From: Caenorhabditis remanei
Lineage: Eukaryota > Nematoda > Chromadorea > Rhabditida > Rhabditidae
DNA length: 64,000 nt
Direction of reading: 5' to 3'
NCBI RefSeq assembly: GCF_010183535.1
Contig: NC_071331.1
Location: 3,162,001-3,226,000 of the forward strand
This document shows, one piece after another, positions 55,451 to 64,000 of the stretch (position 1 is its first letter; each line of letters begins with the position of its first letter). The notes beneath the pieces were generated by a model that did not search any database, was not told the DNA's origin, and worked only from the letters and a program-made list of their open reading frames with translations. A program made the position numbers and the translations under genes.

Positions 55451-56284
55451 AGTTGGGGTTTCGTATGTCTGTACTATTCTCTTTCTTACTAGTTTTCCCA
55501 GATGCGAAGCTATTAAACTCAGATCCTTAAAACGGAGATGTTTTTCTTTATCGTTTCTTTTCATTGGATTGTTTAATTAAAAAATGAACTGGCCAATTGA
55601 TACGGTTGCAAAAAAAATCAGTTTCAGATAACCGTTGTGATTAATGATATTAATAATTAAGTTATTACTCGGAATATATCTGGAAGTTATCTAAAATATT
55701 AGCATAAAAATCAAAGTGAAGAACTTTTCCTTATAACTAAAATAGCGGTTTCTTCATTCTATCATATGTAGAAGTACATTTCTATTGAAGTGGATACTTA
55801 GATTTCTCATTCCAAATATATTTGTTATTTTCTTTCTTTTGCATAAAGTTTAATTATAAACATATTTTCCCTCAATCGGTAATAAGCTTTATGAAACATA
55901 TATATGATGTTTTTATGGAATAAGTACATTATCACGGTGTGATCAATTACAAGTTTTATAAATCACCGTTTACCGTTTGTTCCGGAAAGAAATGTTTGGT
56001 TCACTTCAAAGATACACCGAAGTCCATTTTGAAAGACGCGGAAGACAGAAGACGGTAGGAAAAAATTGTCGCAGTTAAAGAAAAAGAAACACAAATGCAA
56101 AAATTACCAACGTAATGTTTACTCCAATCGCGGAAAAGAAATTAACAGAACAGAGAAACACTTTTTTTGAATTTCAATAAACATTTTCGAAATTTTTTAA
56201 AAACAAGTTTCATTTCTATTGCACTATGTACTTACCTATCGAACTATGTTGTTAGCACATCATTCTTCATTATTTTCAGACTTG
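55450..56284. other. Gene-free stretch
   Basis: No exon, RNA gene, well-formed repeat or piRNA octamer recognised. Confidence 0.4.
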
Positions 56285-56605
56285 TCACGGGCCGGGCCGG
56301 GCCAAAATCAGGAAAAATCTCGGCCCGGCCCGCTCGGCCCGTTTTGAAACATTTTTTGTTTTTGAACTTTTTTTGGAAATGTTTGGAAATTTTTTGAACT
56401 TTTTTGAAAAAAGTATAGTTTTCGAATAAACATTCAAAATTGAATCAAAATGTGAATATGTATGATAATTTACCATTTTTACTCTTTTTTCGAAAAATTT
56501 CAAAATTGGTAAAAATGGGTACTCATTTTTGAATCCGGGCCGACCGGGCCGGGCCGGGCCAAGAGAAATTTCGGCCCGGCCGGCCCGATTTTTGACAAGT
56601 CTGAT
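56285..56605. mobile_element. GGGCCG-family palindromic repeat
   Basis: GC blocks at 56288-56340 and 56537-56590 are inverted relative to each other around an AT-rich core. The right end is TTTTTGACAAGTCTG. The core resembles the partial copy at 30640-30850. Confidence 0.78.
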
Positions 56606-56737
56606 TATTTTAGATTCAAGACGTCATATTAGTATTCGAACTTCCCATGTGTTGATTTTCAGATTACACAACCGAGATCCGATTTTGCTATTTGAGATGT
56701 TAGGGTTTTGGAAACACAACTATACATACACAAATTT

Positions 56738-56804
56738 TTTCTATGCCCGCAAGATGAAACACTTTGTTACATTCTAGAAGCTTAACATATTTTTCTTGAA
56801 ACAG
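56738..56804 (-). ncRNA. Putative 21U-RNA (piRNA) locus
   Basis: CTGTTTCA at 56797-56804; YRNT T at 56758, spacing 39; predicted 21-mer 56738-56758. Confidence 0.68.
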
Positions 56805-57309
56805 TGAACACACCGATTTGAATACTGTTGACTCATTGAGATGTATACAAGAATAAAATAGACTAACATCTGCTGAAATAAAAATAAATCGAAGAATGAA
56901 AAAAACAAGCACGAATCGAACATTCCAATTGCTTGCTTTAATCTCGGAAAACAAATTAACAGAACAGAGAAACACTAATTTTTAAATTTCAATAAACATT
57001 TTTTGAAGTTATTGTAAAACCAGTTTTACCTTTATTGTCAGAATAATTAGATAGATATTCTAGTATTTCCTAGTGTATTAACAAACATCTAATTTCATCA
57101 CAGAACATAATAAAACAAAAATATGCATGTTTCAGTTTTTTTTTATAAAACAAACGTCTTGATTTTTTTCACTTCAGTTTCGTTCCGAGCCGACTTCAGA
57201 ACATGTTCAACTAAAAATAGAGTTTGCAAAAATGTTCATATCAATCTAATAAAACCCGAAAATTCCATACTTGTCAAAGCCAGGAATCGGATAAATGGCG
57301 CCAAAATTC

Positions 57310-57688
57310 CATACTTGTCAACCGGGCCGAAACGGGCCGACACGGGCCGGCGCGTAACTCGCGTCAAAATGAATGTTACGAGCTGAAAAATATACCAAAA
57401 TGTAGATCTCGACGAGTTCTATGTCCGTGACCTACTACGGGCCGGATGACTTTTCGTTAATGTGCCGCGGGCAGGGAAAAAGTGTCAAAAAACGCGAAAA
57501 TGACCGAAAAAGCCATTCTAGCGCGGCCCGCGGCACATTAACGAATAGCCATCCGGCCCGTAGTAGGTCACGGGCATAGAACGCGTCGAAATCTACATTT
57601 TGGTATATTTTTCAGCTCATAATATTCATTTTGACGCGAGTTACGCGCCGGCCCGTGTCGGCCCGTTTCGGCCCGGTTGACAAATATG
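57310..57688. mobile_element. Full-length CCTACTACGGGCCGG fold-back element, ~380 bp
   Basis: A near-perfect palindrome. The left end is CATACTTGTCAACCGGGCCG, then TCAAAATGAATGTTACGAGC and GTAGATCTCGACGAGTTCTA; after the centre (near 57500) these recur complemented, ending CGGTTGACAAATATG. The ends share the CATACTTGTCAA motif with the GGGCCG family, so the two groups probably use the same transposase. Confidence 0.88.
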
Positions 57689-57897
57689 CAAAATTCGATT
57701 TTTTTTTTTGAATTTTTCTCCCGAAAAAATTAAATGCTCAGAATTAGAAAAAATTCTTATGATTCAGAATTTAAAAAATGAAATATTATTAAAAAATGCT
57801 CACATGTTTGATTTTTGGAAAAATTGGGGCTTTTTTATAATTCGGGTCTAGTCCCTTTGACAAGTATGGAACAAAAAGTATCTGTGGAGAAATTGTC

Positions 57898-57964
57898 AGA
57901 ATTGCTTCAAAAGTTTAATTAAAAATTCACAAACTGCTCAAATTTTGACGGTACTCTGAAACAG
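57898..57964 (-). ncRNA. Putative 21U-RNA (piRNA) locus
   Basis: CTGTTTCA at 57957-57964; YRNT T at 57918, spacing 39; predicted 21-mer 57898-57918. Confidence 0.68.
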
Positions 57965-58121
57965 AGACCGCAAGATGAGACCGACTCATAAAATTTCTAC
58001 TTTACCTTTCAGTTTTCTAGTTTGTGTGCCTGTTCACTCCAATATCAATTCCTGAGGCATTCCAATACATTACAAACTAATCGGAAAAAAGTTTCATTTT
58101 TCAAAAAAAAAACCGATTCTA

Positions 58122-58263
58122 CTGTGAAAAAAATAAAGTTTGGCCAAGGATTTTCAAAAAAAAATTTCGCGCCCAAAACACTTTAGTTCACAAATGCACT
58201 AAAGTGTTTTGGGCGCGAAATTTTTTTTTGAAAATCCTTGGCCAAACTTTATTTTTTTCACAG
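58122..58263. mobile_element. 142-bp palindromic MITE flanked by TA
   Basis: CTGTGAAAAAAATAAAGTTT ... complement, about 65 bp per arm with almost no mismatch and a ~12-bp loop. TA lies on both outer sides (58120-58121, 58264-58265), as for Tc1/mariner-type insertion. It sits about 12 bp past the stop codon of the eEF2 gene, so the transcript's 3' UTR probably contains the hairpin. Confidence 0.9.
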
Positions 58264-58275
58264 TAAATCTACAAA

Positions 58276-61200
58276 TTACAATTTATCAAGATAATTATCA
58301 AGGGCTGGAATTCCCTCTTTGAGACCTTTTCGTTTTCTTATATCCGTCACAATTTGATTCGGCTTGCTACCAATTTCCAGAGGGTCACCGGGTAGTACCT
58401 GCCAATGATCGAACACACATTGCGGGAATGCTTGTCCACCGGTGTTGGATCGGAGATCTGCTGTGAATCCGAAGGATTCGTTGACAGGTAGATATGCTTT
58501 GACAATGAACATCGGAGTTCCGATGACCTGAGATTCTTCGATGACAAGGCCACGTCGCTTGTTGATGACACCGTAGATACCTGAAAAAAAATCATAAGAA
58601 GTAATTTACTAGAGTGACCATTAAGAATTACCTCCTATCACCGGCTCCGGACACTGAATCTCCACCAGGTACACCGGCTCAAGGACACGTGGCTCTGCAG
58701 TCAACTGTGATGCATAGAACACTCTCCTTGCCGCAGGAATAATCTGAGCCCCTCCTCGATGCATAGAATCTGAGTGGACTGTGACGTCATGGATGTTGAA
58801 CCTCACATCTCTCAAAGTCTCCTCACAAAGGACACCTTCTCTAGTCGCCCAACTGAATCCGGCCATCATTGGATCCTTGATATCATTCAAATATTGTACT
58901 CCTTTGGTCACATCGAACAGAAGATTGGGGCCAGTGCCATCTGGACCGAAGCACCATATCCTCCGGGCTTCCGTAACGTCATAGTTGTACTTTTCTGATA
59001 GAGTTTTCGCGCGAGATTTGAATTCATCACGGGCGTTGATGACTCCTCCCTCGATATCATCTGCGAGACCATCTGGCATTGGTTGGGCGGAGCAGTGAAG
59101 TCGATTCAGCTTATTTGCAGACTTCGCAAGACAAATCTGACTAGACTCCGCTTGAACAGTCTCCCGATAAGAAACTACTGGATCCGAAATCTTCAGTGGG
59201 ATACAAGCGTGGTCCTCCTCCAAATCTTTCAAACAAATCTCCAAATGGAGCTCCCCGGCTCCAGCGATAATGTGCTCACCGGAAGATTCAAAGGTGCATT
59301 GGACCATTGGATCCGACTTGGCCAGCCGCTTGAGTCCCTCCACAAGTTTCGGTAGATCAGCCGGGTTCTTAGCTTCCACAGCGACACGGACCACCGGGGA
59401 TACTGAGAATTTCATGACTCGTAAGTTATGGGCGTCCTTGAATGTTGTGATGGTACCACCTTTCACAAGGTACTGATCAACTCCGACTAGTCCAGCAATA
59501 TTTCCACACGGGATATCCTCAATACACTCCACATACTTTCCCATCATGATAATCGTTCGTTGGATAGTCTTCTCATACAAGTCGTCTTTCTTCCCTGGCA
59601 CGTAGTTCGGTCCCTGTATCCTCGCCTTCATTCCAGTCGCCACTTTTCCAGAGAACACTCTTCCAAACGCATAGAATCTTCCTTTGTCAGAAGTCGGAAC
59701 CATTTTCGAGATGTACATCATAAGGGGACCATTAGGATCGCAGTTCTTGATTGCCAAGGCCGCATCGTCGTCGTGTGGCCCTTCATATAACATTTCCATT
59801 CGATAATTCTGCGCGGCGACGGGTGATGGAAGATGGAACGCTATCATCTGGAGCATGGTGTCACCTGCTGGTAGCCATCGTCGCATGAAGGCTTTCAAGA
59901 GTGGTTTGCCTTCCAGATCCTCCTCATCGTAGTCCAGCTTGATGGAAAGTTTTTTCACGAGCTCCTGGATCTTTTCCTTCTTTACACTCATGATAGCATC
60001 AAAGACCATGAGTATTGGTTCAAGCAAAAATTGATTGAATCCTCGTTTGCTATCATCGGTTTTGGTATAGCTCCACTTTTTTGTGGTAGGGTTGAAGAAT
60101 CGGTCACCCCACAGGTTTTTCATCAGTTTGTCGACTTGAAAACTTCTGATTTGCAGTTTCACGGGTACCAGAAGTATGTCGGATAGATTTTGGCGCATTT
60201 CTGGCAGTAGTGATAACAGCATACTTGCAAACCGGGCCGGCGTGTAACTTTCTTAGAACTAAATATTATGAGCTGTAAATATACCAAAATGTAGATCTCG
60301 GCGAGTTGTATTTCCTTGACCTACTACGGGCTGGATGGTGTATCGTTAATAGCCGAGAAAATGTTGCAAAACCGAAAAACCGGAAAATCCATTCCAGCTT
60401 GGTCCGCGGCACATTATCCCAAACTACAGTGACCAACTTACAGTGACCACACTGACACTCAATCCTGTTTGTCAGTGTAACTTGGTCACTGTAGTTTTGT
60501 CAGTGTAACTTGGTCATTGTAGTTTTGGTTAATGCTCCGCCAGCCGGACTAGAATGACTTTTTGTCCATTTTTGCGTTTTATCACCCTTTTTCCCGGCCC
60601 GCGGCACAAAAGAATAGCCATCCGGCCCGTAGTTGGTCACTAACATAAAACTCGCCGAGATCTGCATTTTTGTATATTTTCCATTTCATAAAAGCGAGTT
60701 AGGCTCCGGTTTGCCAGAATTTTTTTGGTTAGATTTTGACTTATTTCACAGATTACTGATAACCCTACCTGAACTCCAAACTTGTCAGCGTACATCTCCG
60801 AGAACTGCTTCAACGTGAACGCCCATCCATGGAGACCAGATCCAAACCCAACATTTCCAATCGATGGATCTACCATAACTGGGCCCATTGGGCCATCATC
60901 ATCCAAATAGGTGGCGATGATTACATTGACATTCTCCACAATCCGTCGGAACGTTTGATACATCTCCTCGGCTCCGAGCTGCAATTCCTGAAGAGCTCGA
61001 TCCATCTTGTTCATGAACAATATCGGTTTAATCCTCTCCGCAATCGCTTGCCGTAAAACTGTTTCCGTCTGAACACAAACTCCGGATACACAGTCCACCA
61101 CTACCATAGCTCCGTCGGTGACTCGAAGTGCCGCAGTGACTTCAGATGAGAAGTCGACGTGGCCTGGAAAGTCGATGAGGTTGATCAGGAAGCCGTTGAA

Positions 61201-63021
61201 CTTTTCGGGTTTTCCGTTGACTTCAATGGTTTCACATTGGTTTTCCCCTTGGAAAAAGTGTAGGTCCTTCTTGTCAAGCTCGAAGAATAGGGAGATGGCG
61301 CTGGAAGTATATGGAAATATAAGATTATGGGTGAATCAAAACGCACAAGTTATTATTGAAAGTTCCATCACCTAATCTTATATAATAATTGTGCTACAGT
61401 ATAATTTTGCATTGAAATTATTTATAAGTCATTAAATTTGTCTTTATACTTTCAGGCTGCCCCAACTCACGTCGACTTGATCGTAATACACCTCTCCTGC
61501 TCGTCCTTCCTTGTATCCGTAAATCTCGCTTCACCGGCTTTCGACTGCGCGATAATACCCGCCTTGGACACCAGCGAATCCGTCAAAGTAGACTTTCCAT
61601 GGTCCACATGGGCGATGACGGACATGTTACGGATATTCCGTCTCCGGTCCATCAGGGAGCGTATCTCATCGGCGGTGAAGTTGACCTGGAAATGGGGAAT
61701 AGGAAAATGTGAGGTAAATACCGTAAAAATTGTATGATAATCATGCCGTTATATTTTTAACCAGAAAAATTTTTGGAAAATTGTTGCCTAAGATGAAGTA
61801 ATGTACAAAACGCGCTATTCATAAGTGGAATAAATGAAAATGAGAAAATTTAAATTTACCTACATAGTTTTTTTCTGTTCTTATCGGTGGTTACCAGACA
61901 ACATATATTGCAAGACGTGTTGTAACTTCTAATGAATCGTTCAAAAAATGGGAAAGTAAACAAAAATGTTTTGGAAATCGCCGAAAATCTCGCCCTTTTC
62001 CTGCTGCATCGCTACTGAAAAACTGAAAAAAATTAATGTTTCTCTTTCTCCATTAAAATAAGTGTTTTAAAGATTCAGTTTAATGATACGAAAGGAAGCT
62101 CAAAAACCAACAAAAAAAGTTTTCAAATAATTTTTGGATTTTTTTTTTAATTTTGAAAGCATGTCACAATGTCAGCACGATGAAGAAATTATGCAAATTG
62201 TGAAATTCTTTTGTTTAGCTAGAATAAATTCCGAAACTATCTCAAACGGAGCAACTCAACGTCGAACATGACACTGTTTCTGGTATTCTTGATACAGTAA
62301 TTCACGAAACTAGTACTAATTAAAACAGTATGTTCACAACGAAGCTCAACCTACCTCTGCACACCAGCTCTATTGACAACGGGGGCTACAAATTGTCGTG
62401 ACGGTGAAATTAGAGCTCTTACTGGAGAGACCTAGCGAAATAAAAAATGGCTCCCGAGTAAATAAAATGTTGGAAACAGTAAAACACTAAATTGCTTGAA
62501 AACCACGTTTTTCAATCCTAATGGTCTTGATAGAAACTTTTGAGACTAAAAGAATAGACTGGTATCATTGCGCTAGAATTACCTATGCGCTGGTCTAAAA
62601 ATGACAGAAAGGCGTTTTCAGCGAAAATCAAATTCTCCGTGAAAAATCTTTTTCAGTTCTTCAGAAGAGTTAACACAAAAGGAAAACACAAACAAAAAAT
62701 TTAACAGTTTTCGGAAATTTTTTTTAATTTTGAAAGACTGTCTTATTTCCCCACACTCCGCGCTAATATGCTCCTTTCAAAAAAGGTGTCAACTACAAAA
62801 ATAAAACTATTGGTGTATTCTAGTCGCCGTAGGAAAACTGGAAAAATAGGAAAATTATTATTTCCGTGTCAAGATTAGCAAAAAAATTAAAACAGGGGAA
62901 CGTTCAGGATTGAAACCTCACCCCAGAAAAATTATAAATTTATTGTTTGAAACAGGGGTTATTTTCCAAAAATTTTGCAATGCCCATTCTGTCTTCAATA
63001 GAATATTTAAGCACTCACCAT
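58276..63021 (-). CDS. eef-2: Translation elongation factor 2 (eEF2), possible paralogue with a damaged splice site
   Basis: GTPase that drives ribosomal translocation in the cytosol. Exons: 63021-63019 (ATG only), 61685-61471, 61300-60769, 60135-58632, 58580-58276; if joined in frame they give 852 aa, normal eEF2 length. Seen: P-loop AHVDHGKST (26-34), [18 protein letters not shown] switch region with the Thr eEF2-kinase site, [26 protein letters not shown], and the diphthamide loop [15 protein letters not shown], where the His is kept but the usual GGG reads GGA. It ends NYLDKL. Oddity: intron 3's end reads TTTTCAAGTCGAC. An in-frame join needs exon 4 to start at 60135, yet the only AG there puts it at 60134, one base short. 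Intron 3 also carries a fold-back repeat. Sequence drift in this very conserved protein suggests a duplicate. Confidence 0.8.
60221..60712. mobile_element. Diverged CCTACTACGGGCCGG fold-back in eEF2 intron 3
   Basis: The left end CATACTTGCAAACCGGGCCG and inner blocks (CCTACTACGGGCTGGATG; CATCCGGCCCGTAGTTGG) match the element at 57310-57688. The centre has been expanded by a repeat of TGTCAGTGTAACTTGGTCA (two direct copies plus an inverted one, about 60420-60535). It occupies most of the 633-bp intron. Confidence 0.8.
62274..62340 (+). ncRNA. Putative 21U-RNA locus, variant motif, in eEF2 intron 1
   Basis: CTGTTTCT at 62274-62281; YRNT (TAAT) T at 62320, spacing 39. Confidence 0.42.
62414..62479 (-). 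ncRNA. Putative 21U-RNA locus, variant motif, in eEF2 intron 1
   Basis: CTGTTTCC at 62472-62479; YRNT T at 62434, spacing 38. Confidence 0.36.
62889..62955 (-). ncRNA. Putative 21U-RNA (piRNA) locus in eEF2 intron 1
   Basis: CTGTTTCA at 62948-62955; YRNT T at 62909, spacing 39; predicted 21-mer 62889-62909. Same strand as the host gene, about 65 bp inside its first intron. Confidence 0.66.
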
Positions 63022-63837
63022 GTTCCCTTCTCTTGCAGCTTTTTTTTTTCAGCTACACACGGGAAATAGGTCGGTGAGACAAGCGGTGAGACACAGACTG
63101 AATTCGAATCAAATCGTCAGACACTGAAAATTAAAACCAAAAACAATTTTTCTAAGACAACAAAAAAAACTACTCCTATTATCAAAAAATTTCTCTCAAT
63201 AAATATGTTTTCCTTCCCCGATACACATATGAAATATTGCGAAATTTTGCATGCGAGGTCGCAAGGGGGGAACAGAATAACAAGAGGGTGCAACATTTCG
63301 TCACTGACCAAACAACTAGTTTATTTATTTTCAGAGCGGGGAGAAAGGTGTCTACGGCATCTGGCGCGTCTTGGACGCGCGGCCAGAAGGGGGGGGGGGG
63401 GCAGAGTGATGTTTGCTTGGTGTGTATTTTGTGTTTGTTTTTTGCTGTCAAGGTTGGCTGGCGTGTCTTTGACGCGAGAGATATTTTCTGATGAATGAGT
63501 TTAAAAACATTATATACGAATGGTGAAGCTCAATTAATATAGGTTTTGTTTTGAACTACATAACATAACACGTGGGAAACTGTAACCGAGAGAAGCAATC
63601 TGACAATATCGACGAAGAATACAAGCAGAATTATATGACGAATGCGGATATGTTTTTATCCTGAAACTTTAAAAAATTTAAGTGATTTTAGAACACCTCA
63701 CCTATGCGTAAATAAACAAGATGTCATTGATAATGTGAATTGTAACTAAAGTTCTTGCAACAGGAAAAATCATTGATAAAGGTAAAAAATTGAGATTAAA
63801 ATCTTAGTAAGCTCTTAAATTCGAATTTAAAAAAGAT
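63022..63837 (-). promoter_or_regulatory. Upstream region of the eEF2 gene
   Basis: Presumed 5' UTR and promoter. It holds a GC-richer stretch around 63335-63405, including a G12 run. No clear TATA box or trans-splice acceptor was identified, and no other gene is visible. Confidence 0.35.
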
Positions 63838-63905
63838 TTAATTAAGCCAGGAAACTATTGAAGAAGAAATTAATTAATGGACAATAAACTTTCATGTCGA
63901 AACAG
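63837..63905 (-). ncRNA. Putative 21U-RNA locus, variant motif
   Basis: CTGTTTCG at 63898-63905; YRNT T at 63857, spacing 41. Confidence 0.38.
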
Positions 63906-64000
63906 AAAAAAAGTCTAAAAGAAAGTCGGGTATCGCTTATGAAACTTGAAATGTTATAGCCTCTTTTTATTTCTAAAAAAATGATTTTCTGATTAATTAC

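Larger units (their letters stand above)
61686..63018 (-). other. Long first intron of eEF2 with piRNA motifs
   Basis: 1333-bp intron directly after the ATG codon (donor GTGAGTGC, acceptor CATTTCCAG). It contains one exact and two variant Ruby octamers, listed separately; no exon or other repeat was seen. Confidence 0.65.

Overview
The window looks like nuclear DNA of a Caenorhabditis-type nematode. It is AT-rich, with short TTTTCAG-type splice acceptors, nematode-only gene families (class U and Sra-like chemoreceptors, a type-B-like F-box gene, a very divergent T-box gene) and many fold-back transposons. Species and chromosome cannot be read from the sequence.

The main result is that the gene-poor DNA looks like a dense piRNA (21U-RNA) cluster. 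The octamer CTGTTTCA, the core of the type I 21U-RNA 'Ruby' promoter motif of C. elegans, occurs by my hand count 42 times outside recognised coding sequence (28 on the - strand, 14 on the +). A rough composition-based expectation is two or three. In 39 of the 42 a YRNT start motif lies with its T 38 to 42 nt after the octamer, as established for 21U-RNA genes. At least 15 further sites differ only in the last base and keep similar spacing. The sites lie between genes and in introns, on both strands, and several were copied by local duplication.

Layout. 1-105: 3' end of an unknown gene. 0.7-9 kb: piRNA loci and small fold-backs. 10.3-21.4 kb: a block of inverted-repeat elements (a TA-flanked 1.15-kb palindrome; a fold-back of 28 short units with 8-bp target duplications; a GGGTGCCC-array fold-back holding a signal-peptide ORF; a 2.1-kb inverted repeat), a tandem duplication and two decayed genes. 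21.7-30.5 kb: piRNA loci, an Sra-like receptor gene lacking its middle, and a phytanoyl-CoA dioxygenase-like gene with a tRNA-Asp in an intron and an inverted pseudo-copy of that tRNA nearby. 31.4-37.5 kb: truncated F-box gene, 1.7-kb inverted repeat, a second fold-back with 8-bp target duplications, and a duplicated piRNA-bearing segment. 37.5-41.66 kb: near-complete CR1-like LINE on the - strand whose two ORFs share one frame, split by a single TAG. 41.7-42.3 kb: small coiled-coil gene. 42.7-50.9 kb: more piRNA loci and a class-U receptor gene with one nonsense codon. 50.9-52.4 kb: T-box gene. 52.4-58.3 kb: piRNA loci and GGGCCG-rich palindromic repeats. 58.3-63.0 kb: an eEF2 gene (852 codons if spliced in frame) with piRNA loci in its long first intron and a repeat in its third, where the acceptor appears mutated.

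The protein genes do not form an operon or pathway; they read as scattered genes, many decayed, inside a piRNA- and transposon-rich region. Exon limits, motif counts and spacings were worked out by eye.
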